This document shows, piece by piece, positions 46,757 through 56,772 of a stretch of DNA of 64,000 nt. Each line of letters starts with the position of its first letter. The stretch's first letter is position 1. Under the pieces are notes generated by a model. It was given only the letters and a program-made list of their open reading frames with translations. It made no database searches and was not told the DNA's origin. Made by a program: the position numbers and the translations under genes. The stretch is from RUG14223 sp051881075 (GTDB taxonomy: Bacteria > Bacillota > Clostridia > Oscillospirales > Acutalibacteraceae), in the NCBI GenBank assembly GCA_051881075.1, contig JBJEPE010000004.1, positions 31,382-95,381 of the forward strand, in the 5' to 3' direction.

Positions 46757-47383
46757 ATGGCTAGATATACAGGTGCTGTGTGCAGAATGTGCCGCAGAGA
46801 AGGTCAAAAGCTTTTCTTAAAGGGCGAACGCTGCTACACAGATAAGTGTGCTATTTCACGTAGAGCATATGCACCGGGCCAGCATGGTCAGGGCAGAAAG
46901 AAGTCATCAGAGTATGGCGTTCAGTTACGTGCTAAGCAGATGACAAGACGTTATTACGGCGTACTTGAGGGACAGTTCAGACATTACTATGAGATGGCTG
47001 AGCGTAAGGAAGGCAAGACAGGTGATGTATTGCTTTCAATCTTGGAGTCACGTCTTGACAACGTAGTTTATAGATTGGGCTGGGCTTCTTCACATGCTGA
47101 AGCAAGACAGCTTGTAAACCACGGTCATTTCACAGTAAACGGTAAAAGAGTTGACATTCCGTCATACCTTGTAAAGCCGGGTGAAGTGATTGCAGTTTGC
47201 GAAAAGAGCCGTTCAAGTGATAAGATTAAGGCAGTAATCGAGGCTAACGCTTCACGTCCTGTTCCGAAGTGGCTTGATCTTAATAGAGACGCTTTTGAGG
47301 GTAAGGTTATTGCTGTTGCACAGCGTGAGGATATCGACTTGACAGTTGATGAAACATTGATCGTTGAGTTGTACTCCAAGTAA
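46757..47383 (+). CDS. rpsD: 30S ribosomal protein S4, zinc form
   Basis: A 208-residue primary 16S rRNA binder. The N-terminus has CRMC and a later CYTDKC, a zinc-type cluster, followed by RRAYAPGQHGQ and an S4 RNA-binding domain (RLDNVVYRLGWASSHAEARQ). It represses the alpha operon in other bacteria. The order rpsM-rpsK-rpsD-rpoA-rplQ is standard. Confidence 0.98.
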   Translation: MARYTGAVCRMCRREGQKLFLKGERCYTDKCAISRRAYAPGQHGQGRKKSSEYGVQLRAKQMTRRYYGVLEGQFRHYYEMAERKEGKTGDVLLSILESRLDNVVYRLGWASSHAEARQLVNHGHFTVNGKRVDIPSYLVKPGEVIAVCEKSRSSDKIKAVIEANASRPVPKWLDLNRDAFEGKVIAVAQREDIDLTVDETLIVELYSK

Positions 47384-47453
47384 TCCTTAGCTTAAATGTA
47401 GGCAGATTACACACAACGGTAGTTAAACTACCTGATGTTAGGGAGGTTCGCTG

Positions 47454-48407
47454 ATGATTGAAATAGAGAAGCCAAAGATTGAAATTGAAGAATTATCTTC
47501 AGACGGCAGATACGGCAGATTTTGTTTAGAGCCACTGGAGCGTGGATTCGGCAACACTATAGGCAACAGCTTAAGACGTGTTTTGCTTTCATCATTGGAG
47601 GGTGTTGCAGTTACATCAATCAAGATTGACGGTGTACTGCACGAGTTCTCCACGATACCCGGAGTTAAAGAAGACGTAACGGAAATCGTCCTCAACATGA
47701 AGGGACTTACCGCAAAGCTTCATTGCAGTGGTGAAAAAACGGTTGAAATTAATGCAACAGGTCCTTGCGAGGTAACGGCACGTTCCATTAATTGCGACAG
47801 CGAGGTTGAAATTCTCAATCCTGAGATGCATATAGCTACTTTGGGCGAGAACGCTAAGCTGAATATGGAAATCACACTTAATAAGGGCAGAGGATATATC
47901 CCTGCTGAAAAGAATAAGCAGATATCTGGCAACAATGTTATCGGTGTTCTGCCAATAGACTCGATTTACACTCCTGTTCTCAAAGTAAACTACACAGTAG
48001 AAAATACCCGTGTAGGACAGATAACAGACTATGATAAGTTGACTCTTGACATATGGACTAACGGTGTAATAAATGCACAAGAGGCAGTTTCTCTTGCCGC
48101 TAAAGTTCTCACCGAGCATCTTAACTTGTTTGTTGATTTATCAGATCAAGGCAGCAACATGGAGATAATGATTGAGAAGGGTGACCAAGGCAAGGAAAAG
48201 GTGCTTGAAATGACTATTGAAGAGCTTGACCTCTCGGTACGTTCTTTCAACTGCCTCAAGCGTGCAGGTATCAATACGGTTGAAGACTTGATCAATAAGT
48301 CAGAGGACGATATGATGAAGGTTAGAAATTTGGGACGTAAATCACTTGAAGAAGTTGTTTACAAGCTTAATAGTCTCGGATTCAGCCTTCATAAGGATGA
48401 TGAATAA
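47454..48407 (+). CDS. rpoA: RNA polymerase alpha subunit
   Basis: A 317-residue subunit with the N-terminal dimerisation domain (GFGNTIGNSLRRVLLSSLEG) and the C-terminal DNA- and activator-contacting domain (LDLSVRSFNCLKRAGINTVE; RNLGRKSLEEV), separated by a linker near residue 230. GGGAGG precedes the ATG. A 70-bp gap separates it from rpsD. Confidence 0.98.
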   Translation: MIEIEKPKIEIEELSSDGRYGRFCLEPLERGFGNTIGNSLRRVLLSSLEGVAVTSIKIDGVLHEFSTIPGVKEDVTEIVLNMKGLTAKLHCSGEKTVEINATGPCEVTARSINCDSEVEILNPEMHIATLGENAKLNMEITLNKGRGYIPAEKNKQISGNNVIGVLPIDSIYTPVLKVNYTVENTRVGQITDYDKLTLDIWTNGVINAQEAVSLAAKVLTEHLNLFVDLSDQGSNMEIMIEKGDQGKEKVLEMTIEELDLSVRSFNCLKRAGINTVEDLINKSEDDMMKVRNLGRKSLEEVVYKLNSLGFSLHKDDE

Positions 48408-48439
48408 AACCTAAAGAAGATATAAAGGAGTGAATTTCG

Positions 48440-48781
48440 ATGCCAGGTACAAGAAAGCTCGGAAGAGACACTGCTCATAGAAACGCTATGCTGAGAGCAA
48501 TGGTAACATTCCTTCTTGAAAACGGAAAGATTGAGACCACAGTTACTCGTGCTAAAGAGGTTAGCTCTTTAACAGAGAAAATGATTACATTAGCAAAGCA
48601 GAACAATCTTCACAACAAGCGTTTAGCACTTTCCTTTATAACAAAGGATGCAGTTGTGTTCAAGTTGTTTGAAGAGATTGCTCCAAAGTATGCAGACAGA
48701 AACGGTGGATATACACGTATTACAAAGATAGGTCCACGTCGTGGCGACGCTGCTGAAATGGCAATTATTGAGCTTATATAA
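48440..48781 (+). CDS. rplQ: 50S ribosomal protein L17
   Basis: A 113-residue protein near the tunnel exit; last gene of the cluster. Recognised by LGRDTAHRNAMLRAMVT, TTVTRAKEV and GGYTRI. A strong terminator follows within 20 bp. Confidence 0.98.
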   Translation: MPGTRKLGRDTAHRNAMLRAMVTFLLENGKIETTVTRAKEVSSLTEKMITLAKQNNLHNKRLALSFITKDAVVFKLFEEIAPKYADRNGGYTRITKIGPRRGDAAEMAIIELI

Positions 48782-48800
48782 TATAAATATATAATAAATT

Positions 48801-48837
48801 ATCCTCCAATCGGTGGTTATCCGATTGGAGGATTTTT
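48801..48837 (+). terminator. Intrinsic terminator of the ribosomal cluster
   Basis: Perfect 13-bp stem ATCCTCCAATCGG with CCGATTGGAGGAT, loop TGGTTAT, followed by TTTT. Confidence 0.92.
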
Positions 48838-48915
48838 GTGTCATTTATTCATATAGCTACGTTACTCAATTAGTTAGTCAAGGTCTATAATTGGACTTGT
48901 TAAATTGCTTTAATT

Positions 48916-48965
48916 AAAAAGTAACATCCACTTCTGTATTTATGATAAGTACAAAAGTGGATGTT
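48916..48965 (-). terminator. Probable terminator of secA
   Basis: Inverted repeat AACATCCACTT/AAGTGGATGTT with further pairing in a long loop. T-rich sequence lies on both sides (TTTTT after the minus-strand stem, TTTTTT after the plus-strand stem), so it may act in both directions. Confidence 0.65.
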
Positions 48966-48996
48966 GAATTTTTTATAATTTTAAGAATTTAATGTC

Positions 48997-51885
48997 TTAC
49001 AAATCCCTGCCGCAGCACTTTTTATACTTTTTGCCGCTGCCGCATGGGCAAGGATCGTTTCTGCCGATTTTTTGTTTAGCTGTTTTTCTTACTGTTTTAT
49101 GGCGTGTGTCTGTGCCGTCACTGCTTGTTGATGTAGGCTGTGCGACCTGCTCACGTCTTAAAACAAAGTTGATACTTGATTTGCTGTCGGTTGACGGAAG
49201 CTCAGGAGCCTGACCCGGCATAACAACTTGGTGTGCGGCGGCCGCCCTGCGGAGCATTTCATCTCTTTGACGCTTAATTTCTGCCTGCTTTTCAAGGTAT
49301 TCCGCAATCTTCTTAGGTCTGATGAGCATATTTTTAACAGTATCTTCACGGATAACTCTTATCATCTCGTCAAACATATCAAAGCCTTCAAGTCTGTACT
49401 CGACAACAGGGTCTTTCTGACCGTAAGCACGAAGTCTGATACCCTGTTTAAGCTCCTCCATAGCGTCTATATGATCCATCCAATGAATATCAACGCTCTT
49501 TAGCAAGCATACTCTCTCAAGCTCACGCATTGTGTCGGCAGGTACTTTTGTTTCGTTTTCTTCATATATAGACATTGCCTTATCGATAAGCTCTTTAGCA
49601 ATATCGTCCTTGTCCTTATCCTCAAGATCTTCAAGAGTATAATTAAGCTCATCATCATTAATGAGCCAGCCAAGGTAATAATCACGTAAGCCCTGTAAGT
49701 TCCAGTTTTCTTTAAAGTCATTTGCAGGCAAATAATCAGAAACGGTTGTGCTGATAGTCTGTTCAACCATCTTGATAATGGTATCTCTGATATCTTCACC
49801 GTTAAGCACCTGATCTCTTTGACCGTATATGATCTCACGTTGCTTATTCATAACGTCATCATATTGCAGAACGTTCTTTCTTATACCGAAGTTACGGCTT
49901 TCAACCTTGCCTTGTGCGCTCTCAATAGTGCCTGAAAGCATCTTGTTCTCAATGGCAACGTCCTCATCAACATTAAATTTATCAAGCAGATTATACATTC
50001 TTTCTCCACCGAACAGGCGCATAAGATCGTCCTCAAAGGATAAGAAAAATCTACTCTTTCCGGGGTCGCCCTGTCTTCCTGAACGTCCACGGAGCTGGTT
50101 ATCAATACGTCTTGACTCATGTCTTTCTGTACCGATAATGTAAAGACCGCCTGCCTCTCTGACCTCATCTGCGGCTGCTCTTATTTCACTTTTGTATTTT
50201 TCGTTAAGCTTTGCAAATGTTTTACGGGCATTGAGTATTTCTTCATCATCGGTTTCTGCAAAGCCAGTAGCTTCAACAATAAGTTCCTCCGGAATTTGCA
50301 TTTTTCTCATTTCGGCTTTTGCCATGTACTCAGCGTTACCGCCTAGGATAATATCAGTACCACGGCCTGCCATGTTGGTGGCTATAGTTACAGCACCCTT
50401 TTTACCTGCCTGAGCAATTATCTCAGCCTCTTTTTCGTGGTATTTTGCATTCAATACATTATGCTTGATTCCACGCTTCTTGAGCATTGAGCTTAACAAT
50501 TCTGATTTTTCTATAGATATGGTACCAACAAGCACCGGCTGACCCTTTTCGTGGGCTTCTATAATATCCTCAATTACCGCTGAAAACTTGCCTTTTTCTG
50601 TTTTAAACAATGCATCAGGGCAGTCCTCACGGATAAGAGGTTTATTTGTAGGGATTTCTACAACGTCAAGCGTGTATATTTCTCTAAATTCATCTTCCTC
50701 AGTCATAGCAGTACCTGTCATACCTGAGAGCTTCTTGTAAAGGCGGAAGTAATTTTGGAATGTGATTGTTGCAAGCGTCTTGCTTTCACGCTCAACCTTA
50801 ACATTTTCTTTCGCTTCAATAGCCTGATGCAGACCCTCGTTATAACGTCTGCCGTACATAAGTCTGCCGGTAAATTCGTCAACTATAATTACCTCGCCGT
50901 CCTTAACAACATAGTCGATATCACGCTTCATTATGCTGTTTGCTTTGATTGCTTGGTTTACATGGTGTTGTATTGTCAGGTTATCGGGGTCAGTAAGGTT
51001 ATCAATATTAAAATATTGCTCAGCCTTTTTAACACCCAAAGGTGTCAATGTGGCGGTTTTGGCCTTTTCGTCAACTATATAATCTATGCCTTCACTCTGG
51101 AATGCCTCGTCATTATCCTCCTTGTTGTCCACCTCTGCAAAAACCTTACGCTTTAATGTCTTAGCAAATTTGTCGGCACGTTCGTACAGGTCAGTTGACT
51201 TACTGCCCGGACCGCTTATGATAAGAGGTGTTCTTGCTTCATCTATGAGGATCGAGTCAACCTCGTCTACGATTGCGAAGTTATGACCACGCTGTACCTT
51301 TTGCTCTTTATAAACTACCATGTTGTCACGCAGATAGTCAAATCCAAGCTCATTATTAGTACCGTAAGTAATGTCGGCGTTGTAGGCGGCCTTTCTTGCG
51401 TCATTGTCAAGATCATGTACAATAAGACCTACGCTAAGTCCGAGGTATCTGTACAGCTTGCCCATCCATTCCGAGTCACGCTTTGCAAGGTAATCATTGA
51501 CCGTTACTATGTGTACGCCGTTTCCGGTAAGTGCATTTAAGTAAGCAGGTAATGTAGCAACGAGTGTTTTACCTTCACCGGTTTTCATTTCACTTATTCT
51601 TCCTTGATGCAGAATAATACCGCCCAATATCTGTACAGGGAAGTGCCTCATACCGAGTACTCTGTCAGAAGCCTCACGGCAAACAGCAAAGGCATCTACC
51701 AGTATATCGTCAGTAGTCTCACCGTTAGCTAAACGCTCTTTCAGTACAGTTGTCTGGTATTTTAGATCATAGTCAGACATATTTTTGTATTTTTCTTCAA
51801 GTGACAGAACCTTATCGCATAAGGGCTGTATGCGCTTGATCTCACGTTTACTGTAATTCCCGAAAAGTGCTTTCAGAAGTCCCAT
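48997..51885 (-). CDS. secA: Preprotein translocase ATPase SecA
   Basis: A 962-residue motor that drives proteins through SecYEG. Nucleotide motifs: KTGEGKT (Walker A) and VDEVDSILIDEARTPL, with later TNMAGRGTDI and RGRSGRQGDPG helicase motifs. The C-terminus has the zinc SEC-C motif CPCGSGKKYKKCC, used for SecB or ribosome contact. It is larger than B. subtilis SecA (about 840 residues). The longer part lies in the C-terminal half, near EDLEDKDKDDIAKEL and the linker before SEC-C. AGGA-rich sequence precedes the ATG. Monocistronic. Confidence 0.97.
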   Translation of the reverse strand: MGLLKALFGNYSKREIKRIQPLCDKVLSLEEKYKNMSDYDLKYQTTVLKERLANGETTDDILVDAFAVCREASDRVLGMRHFPVQILGGIILHQGRISEMKTGEGKTLVATLPAYLNALTGNGVHIVTVNDYLAKRDSEWMGKLYRYLGLSVGLIVHDLDNDARKAAYNADITYGTNNELGFDYLRDNMVVYKEQKVQRGHNFAIVDEVDSILIDEARTPLIISGPGSKSTDLYERADKFAKTLKRKVFAEVDNKEDNDEAFQSEGIDYIVDEKAKTATLTPLGVKKAEQYFNIDNLTDPDNLTIQHHVNQAIKANSIMKRDIDYVVKDGEVIIVDEFTGRLMYGRRYNEGLHQAIEAKENVKVERESKTLATITFQNYFRLYKKLSGMTGTAMTEEDEFREIYTLDVVEIPTNKPLIREDCPDALFKTEKGKFSAVIEDIIEAHEKGQPVLVGTISIEKSELLSSMLKKRGIKHNVLNAKYHEKEAEIIAQAGKKGAVTIATNMAGRGTDIILGGNAEYMAKAEMRKMQIPEELIVEATGFAETDDEEILNARKTFAKLNEKYKSEIRAAADEVREAGGLYIIGTERHESRRIDNQLRGRSGRQGDPGKSRFFLSFEDDLMRLFGGERMYNLLDKFNVDEDVAIENKMLSGTIESAQGKVESRNFGIRKNVLQYDDVMNKQREIIYGQRDQVLNGEDIRDTIIKMVEQTISTTVSDYLPANDFKENWNLQGLRDYYLGWLINDDELNYTLEDLEDKDKDDIAKELIDKAMSIYEENETKVPADTMRELERVCLLKSVDIHWMDHIDAMEELKQGIRLRAYGQKDPVVEYRLEGFDMFDEMIRVIREDTVKNMLIRPKKIAEYLEKQAEIKRQRDEMLRRAAAAHQVVMPGQAPELPSTDSKSSINFVLRREQVAQPTSTSSDGTDTRHKTVRKTAKQKIGRNDPCPCGSGKKYKKCCGRDL

Positions 51886-52110
51886 AACGTCCTTCCTTTC
51901 TCAATTTAAATTTCCGTAAATTAATACATATATGCTAAGTATAACATATATGCAAAAAAAATGCACTACCTTTTTTTGATTTTTTAAATTAATTAAATGA
52001 ATAATTTACAATACAGCAATAACTATTGTACGTTAAAAGTGTTTGTTTATATTTTATAATTAAAAATGCTTATTTTTCTATAAAAAAATTGTGTTTTATT
52101 AATAAAGGGA

Positions 52111-52139
52111 TTGTTTTTTTTCCTAATCTGTGATATCAT
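52111..52139 (+). promoter_or_regulatory. Promoter of the lipoprotein gene
   Basis: -35 TTGTTT (52111-52116), a 17-bp spacer and -10 TATCAT (52134-52139), 56 bp before the ATG. The divergent secA promoter is less clear; TATACT at 51938-51943 (minus) is a candidate -10. Confidence 0.5.
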
Positions 52140-52194
52140 ATTAATTAAGAATGAATTTTCTTAAAGTAATATTGAGAAAGGAAGTTGTATTGTA

Positions 52195-53622
52195 ATGAAA
52201 TTGAAAAAGTTTTTGGCATTATTTCTGTCGATTTTAATAGTTTTAAGTTTTTCCGGTTGCTTTGAGGAGGAACAGACGGAAGAGGTTGATAACGTATCTA
52301 ACGGTGTTGACTTTTTCAACTCTTTTGCTCAGGCAGATGAATTTGAAAGCTACTCTTTTACAGCAGAGGTTAAGTGGCAAATACCTACCTCCGACCGTAT
52401 AGACAATCTTGTATCAAATATGATGGGTGCAGACGGCGAGGCAGACGGCTTCAGTTCTACTACCACAACAGAACAAAATCAGAAAGTAACTGCTTGGTTC
52501 AGCAAGAAGTGCATAATAAGCGGTGACGTTGTTAAATCAGGTGATAAATCAAACTTTAACGTTAGCATTTCAATTGGTGACAGATCATTTGACGTTATCT
52601 ATGTAAACGATACATTATACATAAATGCACAGGCATTATTGGAACTGATATCTGAGGGCAATATGGACTTTACATTAAAGAACAAGTACATTGCCATTAA
52701 CAAAGAGGCTATTGAGTCAATTTCATCTGACATTCAGGAAGCAATGGCAAGCTTAGCTACAGACACAGACGCATTGCCGGGTGGCAGTGTTCCTATGGAT
52801 TCTACTGATATCACTTCTGATGTTACAGTAGACATAACAGGCGATTTTAACAGCTCATTTACAGATGATGATATGTTTGGCTCTGATACATCAGATTCAT
52901 CATTTACACTTGACTCATTTGGCTCTGCTGACAGTGTAGATGAATATGTTAATGAAGATATACAGGTTGACGGATTTGCAAGCGGCGAACTTAAGCTTCC
53001 TGAGATTTCTAAGGAAAGCATAACCGCATTGGTTACACCTCTTGTAAACGGTATCAGAGATGTATTTAAATCCGCAGAGTTTGATGTATTCAGCGTTGAC
53101 AATGAGGGCAGCAATGTTCTTACAATTACCCAGAAAGACGTACTTTATGTTGCAAGGGCAGTTTTAAACAGATATAAAGAAAATTCAACAGAGCTTTATA
53201 ATGCTTTACAGCAGCTTATCAAAGACGCTGAGCTTGATAGTATTCTTACAATTACTCAGGAAGATATTGACGATGAACTTGCAGATGTTCTTATAACCGT
53301 ACAGGACATGATTGATTTTGATGAAACAGAGGGTATTAACTTTAAGCTGGAAATCAAATCATTGGCAAATAAAGAAAAAATTAAGCGCTCTATAGTATTT
53401 GATTTGCAAAAGGATGCAGATAAATTCTTGTTCTCGATATACTCAGAGAAAGAAAAGAAGGATTCGGCCAACATATCAGCACCGGGCGATGTAGGCACAA
53501 TAGCAGATATGTTGACATCAGTCTTTAAAAACTTTGACTTCGGCGCATTAAACGGAGAAATTTCTCCGGAAGATGGCGAGGAAGGCAAAGAGGAAGAAGG
53601 TTCTTCAGTAACTATTTGGTAA
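52195..53622 (+). CDS. Uncharacterised lipoprotein
   Basis: A 475-residue exported protein not recognised by family. The N-terminus is a lipoprotein signal (LSFSGC, Cys22). Residues about 45-180 alternate in a beta-rich pattern, with SYSFTAEVKWQIP, KVTAWFSKK and SIGDRSFDVIYVNDTLYINAQ. This recalls LolA/LppX-like folds that carry lipid or act as accessory lipoproteins, but the likeness is only visual. Residues about 190-260 are rich in Asp, Ser and Thr, resembling a linker. A second structured half follows, and the acidic end is EEGKEEEGSS. AAAGGAAG precedes the ATG. It lies 59 bp upstream of serC and may share its transcript. Confidence 0.75.
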   Translation: MKLKKFLALFLSILIVLSFSGCFEEEQTEEVDNVSNGVDFFNSFAQADEFESYSFTAEVKWQIPTSDRIDNLVSNMMGADGEADGFSSTTTTEQNQKVTAWFSKKCIISGDVVKSGDKSNFNVSISIGDRSFDVIYVNDTLYINAQALLELISEGNMDFTLKNKYIAINKEAIESISSDIQEAMASLATDTDALPGGSVPMDSTDITSDVTVDITGDFNSSFTDDDMFGSDTSDSSFTLDSFGSADSVDEYVNEDIQVDGFASGELKLPEISKESITALVTPLVNGIRDVFKSAEFDVFSVDNEGSNVLTITQKDVLYVARAVLNRYKENSTELYNALQQLIKDAELDSILTITQEDIDDELADVLITVQDMIDFDETEGINFKLEIKSLANKEKIKRSIVFDLQKDADKFLFSIYSEKEKKDSANISAPGDVGTIADMLTSVFKNFDFGALNGEISPEDGEEGKEEEGSSVTIW

Positions 53623-53681
53623 TAACCGGAAATAACCGGAAGCATATACTTATATATTTAATTTTGAAAGGAAGATTTTAC

Positions 53682-54767
53682 ATGGGCAGAGTTTATAATT
53701 TTTCGGCAGGTCCTTCTGTATTACCAGAATCAGTTTTGAGAATTGCGGCAGACGAGATGCTTGATTATCACGGATGCGGTCAGTCAGTTATGGAGATGTC
53801 GCACAGATCAAAGGTTTATGATGATATTATCAAGGATGCGGAAAAGCTTTTGCGTGAGGTTATGAATATCCCAGATAATTATAAGGTATTATTCTTACAG
53901 GGTGGAGCTTCATCACAGTTTGCTATGATTCCGCTTAACCTTTTGAATAAATCAAAGAAGGCTGACTTTGTACTTACAGGTCAATGGGCTACTAAGGCTT
54001 ATCAGGAAGCATCAAGGTACGGTGAGGCAAATGTTGTTGCATCATCTAAGGATAAGACATTCTCATATATTCCTAAGCTTGATCCTTCAACATTCACTAA
54101 GGATGCTGACTATTTCCACATTTGTGTAAACAACACCATCTATGGCACTTGTTATCATGAATTACCTGATACGGGCGATGTTCCGCTGGTAGGCGATATT
54201 TCCTCTTGCATTCTTTCTAAGCCTATTGATGTTTCTAAGTTTGGCTTGCTGTATGCGGGCGCACAGAAGAACATGGCTCCGGCAGGCCTTACAGTAGTAA
54301 TTATCCGTGAAGACCTTATCGGCCATGCTCAGGATATAACCCCAACAATGTTTAGATATGAAACACACAGCGAGAACGGTTCTATGTATAATACACCGCC
54401 TTGCTACACAATTTACATTGCAAAGCTTGTACTTGAGTGGCTTAAGAATGATATTGGCGGACTTGAAAATATGCAGAAGATCAATGAGAAGAAGGCGGGA
54501 ATTATATATGATTTCCTTGATAACTCTAAGATGTTCAGTGGCACAGTTGCTAAGGAAGACCGTTCATTAATGAACATTCCGTTCGTTACAGGTAATCCTG
54601 AGCTTGATGCTAAATTTATCAAGGAATCTGTTGAGGCTGGCTTTGTTAATCTTAAAGGACACCGCTCTGTTGGCGGTATGCGTGCATCTATCTATAATGC
54701 TATGCCTGTAGAGGGTTGCGAGAAGCTTGTTGAGTTTATGAGAAAGTTTGAAGAAGAAAATTCATAA
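53682..54767 (+). CDS. serC: Phosphoserine aminotransferase
   Basis: A 361-residue PLP enzyme of the second step of serine synthesis (3-phosphohydroxypyruvate to phosphoserine). Recognised by YNFSAGPSVLPESVL, LFLQGGASSQFAMIPLNLL and the PLP-lysine segment YAGAQKNMAPAG, with the late HRSVGGMRASIYNAM. ATG 53682 follows AAAGGAAG; a longer upstream frame overlaps the lipoprotein stop. serA, for the preceding step, is next. Confidence 0.97.
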   Translation: MGRVYNFSAGPSVLPESVLRIAADEMLDYHGCGQSVMEMSHRSKVYDDIIKDAEKLLREVMNIPDNYKVLFLQGGASSQFAMIPLNLLNKSKKADFVLTGQWATKAYQEASRYGEANVVASSKDKTFSYIPKLDPSTFTKDADYFHICVNNTIYGTCYHELPDTGDVPLVGDISSCILSKPIDVSKFGLLYAGAQKNMAPAGLTVVIIREDLIGHAQDITPTMFRYETHSENGSMYNTPPCYTIYIAKLVLEWLKNDIGGLENMQKINEKKAGIIYDFLDNSKMFSGTVAKEDRSLMNIPFVTGNPELDAKFIKESVEAGFVNLKGHRSVGGMRASIYNAMPVEGCEKLVEFMRKFEEENS

Positions 54768-54792
54768 TAATAAAATACTTAATACTTAATTA

Positions 54793-54822
54793 CTTTCCCG
54801 ATGGGCTATCCTGTCGGGAAAG
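54793..54822 (+). other. Hairpin between serC and serA
   Basis: A perfect 9-bp stem CTTTCCCGA/TCGGGAAAG, followed by only TTT. It is a weak terminator or an mRNA stability element, and might reduce serA read-through. Confidence 0.5.
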
Positions 54823-54862
54823 TTTAAATAATTAACTTTATCTACGAAAGGATAATTTCGCT

Positions 54863-56020
54863 ATGTATAATGTATTAACTTTGAATAAAATAGCTAAGGT
54901 AGGAACAGACAGACTCGGAGAGGGATTTGCTTGTTCTACAGATGTAGAAAATCCTGATGCTGTTCTTGTACGTTCAGCCGCTATGCATGAGTATGACTTT
55001 AAGGATAATATGCTTGCTGTTGCAAGAGCCGGTGCGGGTGTAAACAATATACCGCTTTCTAAGTGCAGTGACATGGGTATTGTAGTATTTAATACTCCCG
55101 GTGCAAACGCAAATGCTGTTAAAGAATTGGTTATTGCAGGTATGCTTATTAGTTCAAGAAAAATTGTTGACGGTATAGAGTGGGCAAAGACACTTAAGGG
55201 CAACGGTGACGGCGTCGGCAAAATGGTTGAAAAGGGAAAAAGCACATTTGCAGGACCGGAAATCAAGGGCAAAAAACTCGGTGTAATCGGTTTGGGTGCA
55301 ATCGGCGTACTTGTTGCTAATGCTGCTGTTGCACTCGGAATGGAAGTTTACGGATATGATCCATATCTTTCTATACCTGCCGCATGGTCAATTTCTCCGG
55401 ACGTTATCAGGGTAAATTCACTTGATGAAATATACGCTGCATCGGATTATATTACAGTTCATGTTCCACTCAATGATTCTACAAGAGCAATGATATGCAA
55501 AGATTCTATTGCTATGATGAAGGATGGAGTAAGAATACTCAACTTCTCAAGAGATGGACTTGTTGATTCAAAAGAGATTATTGCAGGTCTTGAGTCGAAG
55601 AAAATTGCTGCTTATGTTACTGACTTTGCAACAGATGATATACTTGGTGTTGACGGCGTTATTGCATTGCCACACCTCGGTGCATCAACTCCTGAGTCAG
55701 AGGATAACTGTGCTATCATGGCCGCTGATGAATTAAAGGCTTACATTTGTGACGGTAATATCAAAAATTCAGTTAATATGCCTTGCGTTGAAATGAGCCG
55801 TAGCGGTGATAAGAGAGTTTGTGTTATCTATAAGGATAGTGAGTTAAACGTAACTGATATCTGTGCAAAGATAGCTGATGCAGGTTTGTCTGTTGCCAAT
55901 ATGGCAAATAAGAGCAGAAACGGCATAGGCTATGCTTTGATAGATGTTAAGGGCGATGTAACAGATGACTTGGCAGATTCTATAAAAGCAACGGGCGTTG
56001 TAAGAGTCAGAGTTATCTGA
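54863..56020 (+). CDS. serA: D-3-phosphoglycerate dehydrogenase with ACT domain
   Basis: A 385-residue NAD enzyme of the first step of serine synthesis. The NAD-binding fold is seen in LGVIGLGAIGVLVANAA; VHVPLNDSTRAMI and LPHLGASTPESEDNCA are family segments with the catalytic His. Residues about 318-385 form an ACT domain (KRVCVIYKDSELNVTDICAK), the usual site of serine feedback inhibition. AAAGGA precedes the ATG. The length fits the short, ACT-only form without the extra ASB domain. Confidence 0.96.
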   Translation: MYNVLTLNKIAKVGTDRLGEGFACSTDVENPDAVLVRSAAMHEYDFKDNMLAVARAGAGVNNIPLSKCSDMGIVVFNTPGANANAVKELVIAGMLISSRKIVDGIEWAKTLKGNGDGVGKMVEKGKSTFAGPEIKGKKLGVIGLGAIGVLVANAAVALGMEVYGYDPYLSIPAAWSISPDVIRVNSLDEIYAASDYITVHVPLNDSTRAMICKDSIAMMKDGVRILNFSRDGLVDSKEIIAGLESKKIAAYVTDFATDDILGVDGVIALPHLGASTPESEDNCAIMAADELKAYICDGNIKNSVNMPCVEMSRSGDKRVCVIYKDSELNVTDICAKIADAGLSVANMANKSRNGIGYALIDVKGDVTDDLADSIKATGVVRVRVI

Positions 56021-56050
56021 TAGATTTGATAATAATTTTATATTAACTAT

Positions 56051-56087
56051 AAAATCCTTTGTATAATGTACAGGGGATTTTATTTTT
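56051..56087 (+). terminator. Intrinsic terminator after serA
   Basis: AAAATCCTTTGTA pairs with TACAGGGGATTTT (two T-G pairs), loop TAATG, followed by a TATTTTTT tail. Confidence 0.85.
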
Positions 56088-56626
56088 TGCCTGAAAGAAT
56101 GAAGTGATAGAATTTATAAAAACTTGCTATGCTAATGTAGATGTATTTATATAGAGAACATAATACTATAAAACTACTGAATTATATCTTAAATGTATCG
56201 ATATTTTTAAGACTATGATTTAAATTTATATTGAATATAATTTCGGTAAATTTATAATATTTGGTAATATACGAAACTTAAGTACCGCTTATTCGATAAA
56301 ATGTAGAAAGCACTCCTTTTTAAGTGATAAAAACAAAATGGATATTTTTATCAATCTGTTGCTTTGTAAGCAATGTATTGGAAGAAAAAATTAATTACGC
56401 TGATTGAACTTACGGAAAGCAAGGTTTATTAAAAAGTACATTTGCAAGAACGTTTATGTAATTTACAAAGAAATATTGGTTATGTAATGCAAAAACAACT
56501 TGATGAAGTGGGTAATATGGGAGATTTTTTAAGATTTATCACAGTAATGATACATTTTTGATATAGAAATGTAATAAAATTCTTTATTTTTTGAATAAAA
56601 TGTCATTAAAAAAACAAAAAAATAGC
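56088..56626. other. Intergenic stretch without a recognisable gene
   Basis: AT-rich. A short frame around 56440-56560 (reading LQRNIGYVMQKQLDEVGN) has no start signal and no recognisable relatives, and could be a gene remnant. Nothing else was supported. Confidence 0.4.
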
Positions 56627-56655
56627 TTTACAAACTACACATATTTTGGTATAAT
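56627..56655 (+). promoter_or_regulatory. Promoter of the giant InlB-repeat protein gene
   Basis: -35 TTTACA (56627-56632), a 17-bp spacer and a perfect -10 TATAAT (56650-56655). The start near 56662 leaves a leader of about 110 nt with a small hairpin ATCCG/CGGAT (about 56724-56742) and then AAGGAGGG before the start. Confidence 0.72.
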
Positions 56656-56772
56656 ATTTCATGGCTAAATCTGTATCGTTTTGTCGAAAAATACAGAATA
56701 ATATAAAACGTAGCAGTATATTATCCGTTTTTTCTCGGATTTAGTAGTTAAAATTAGTAAGGAGGGAGCATG

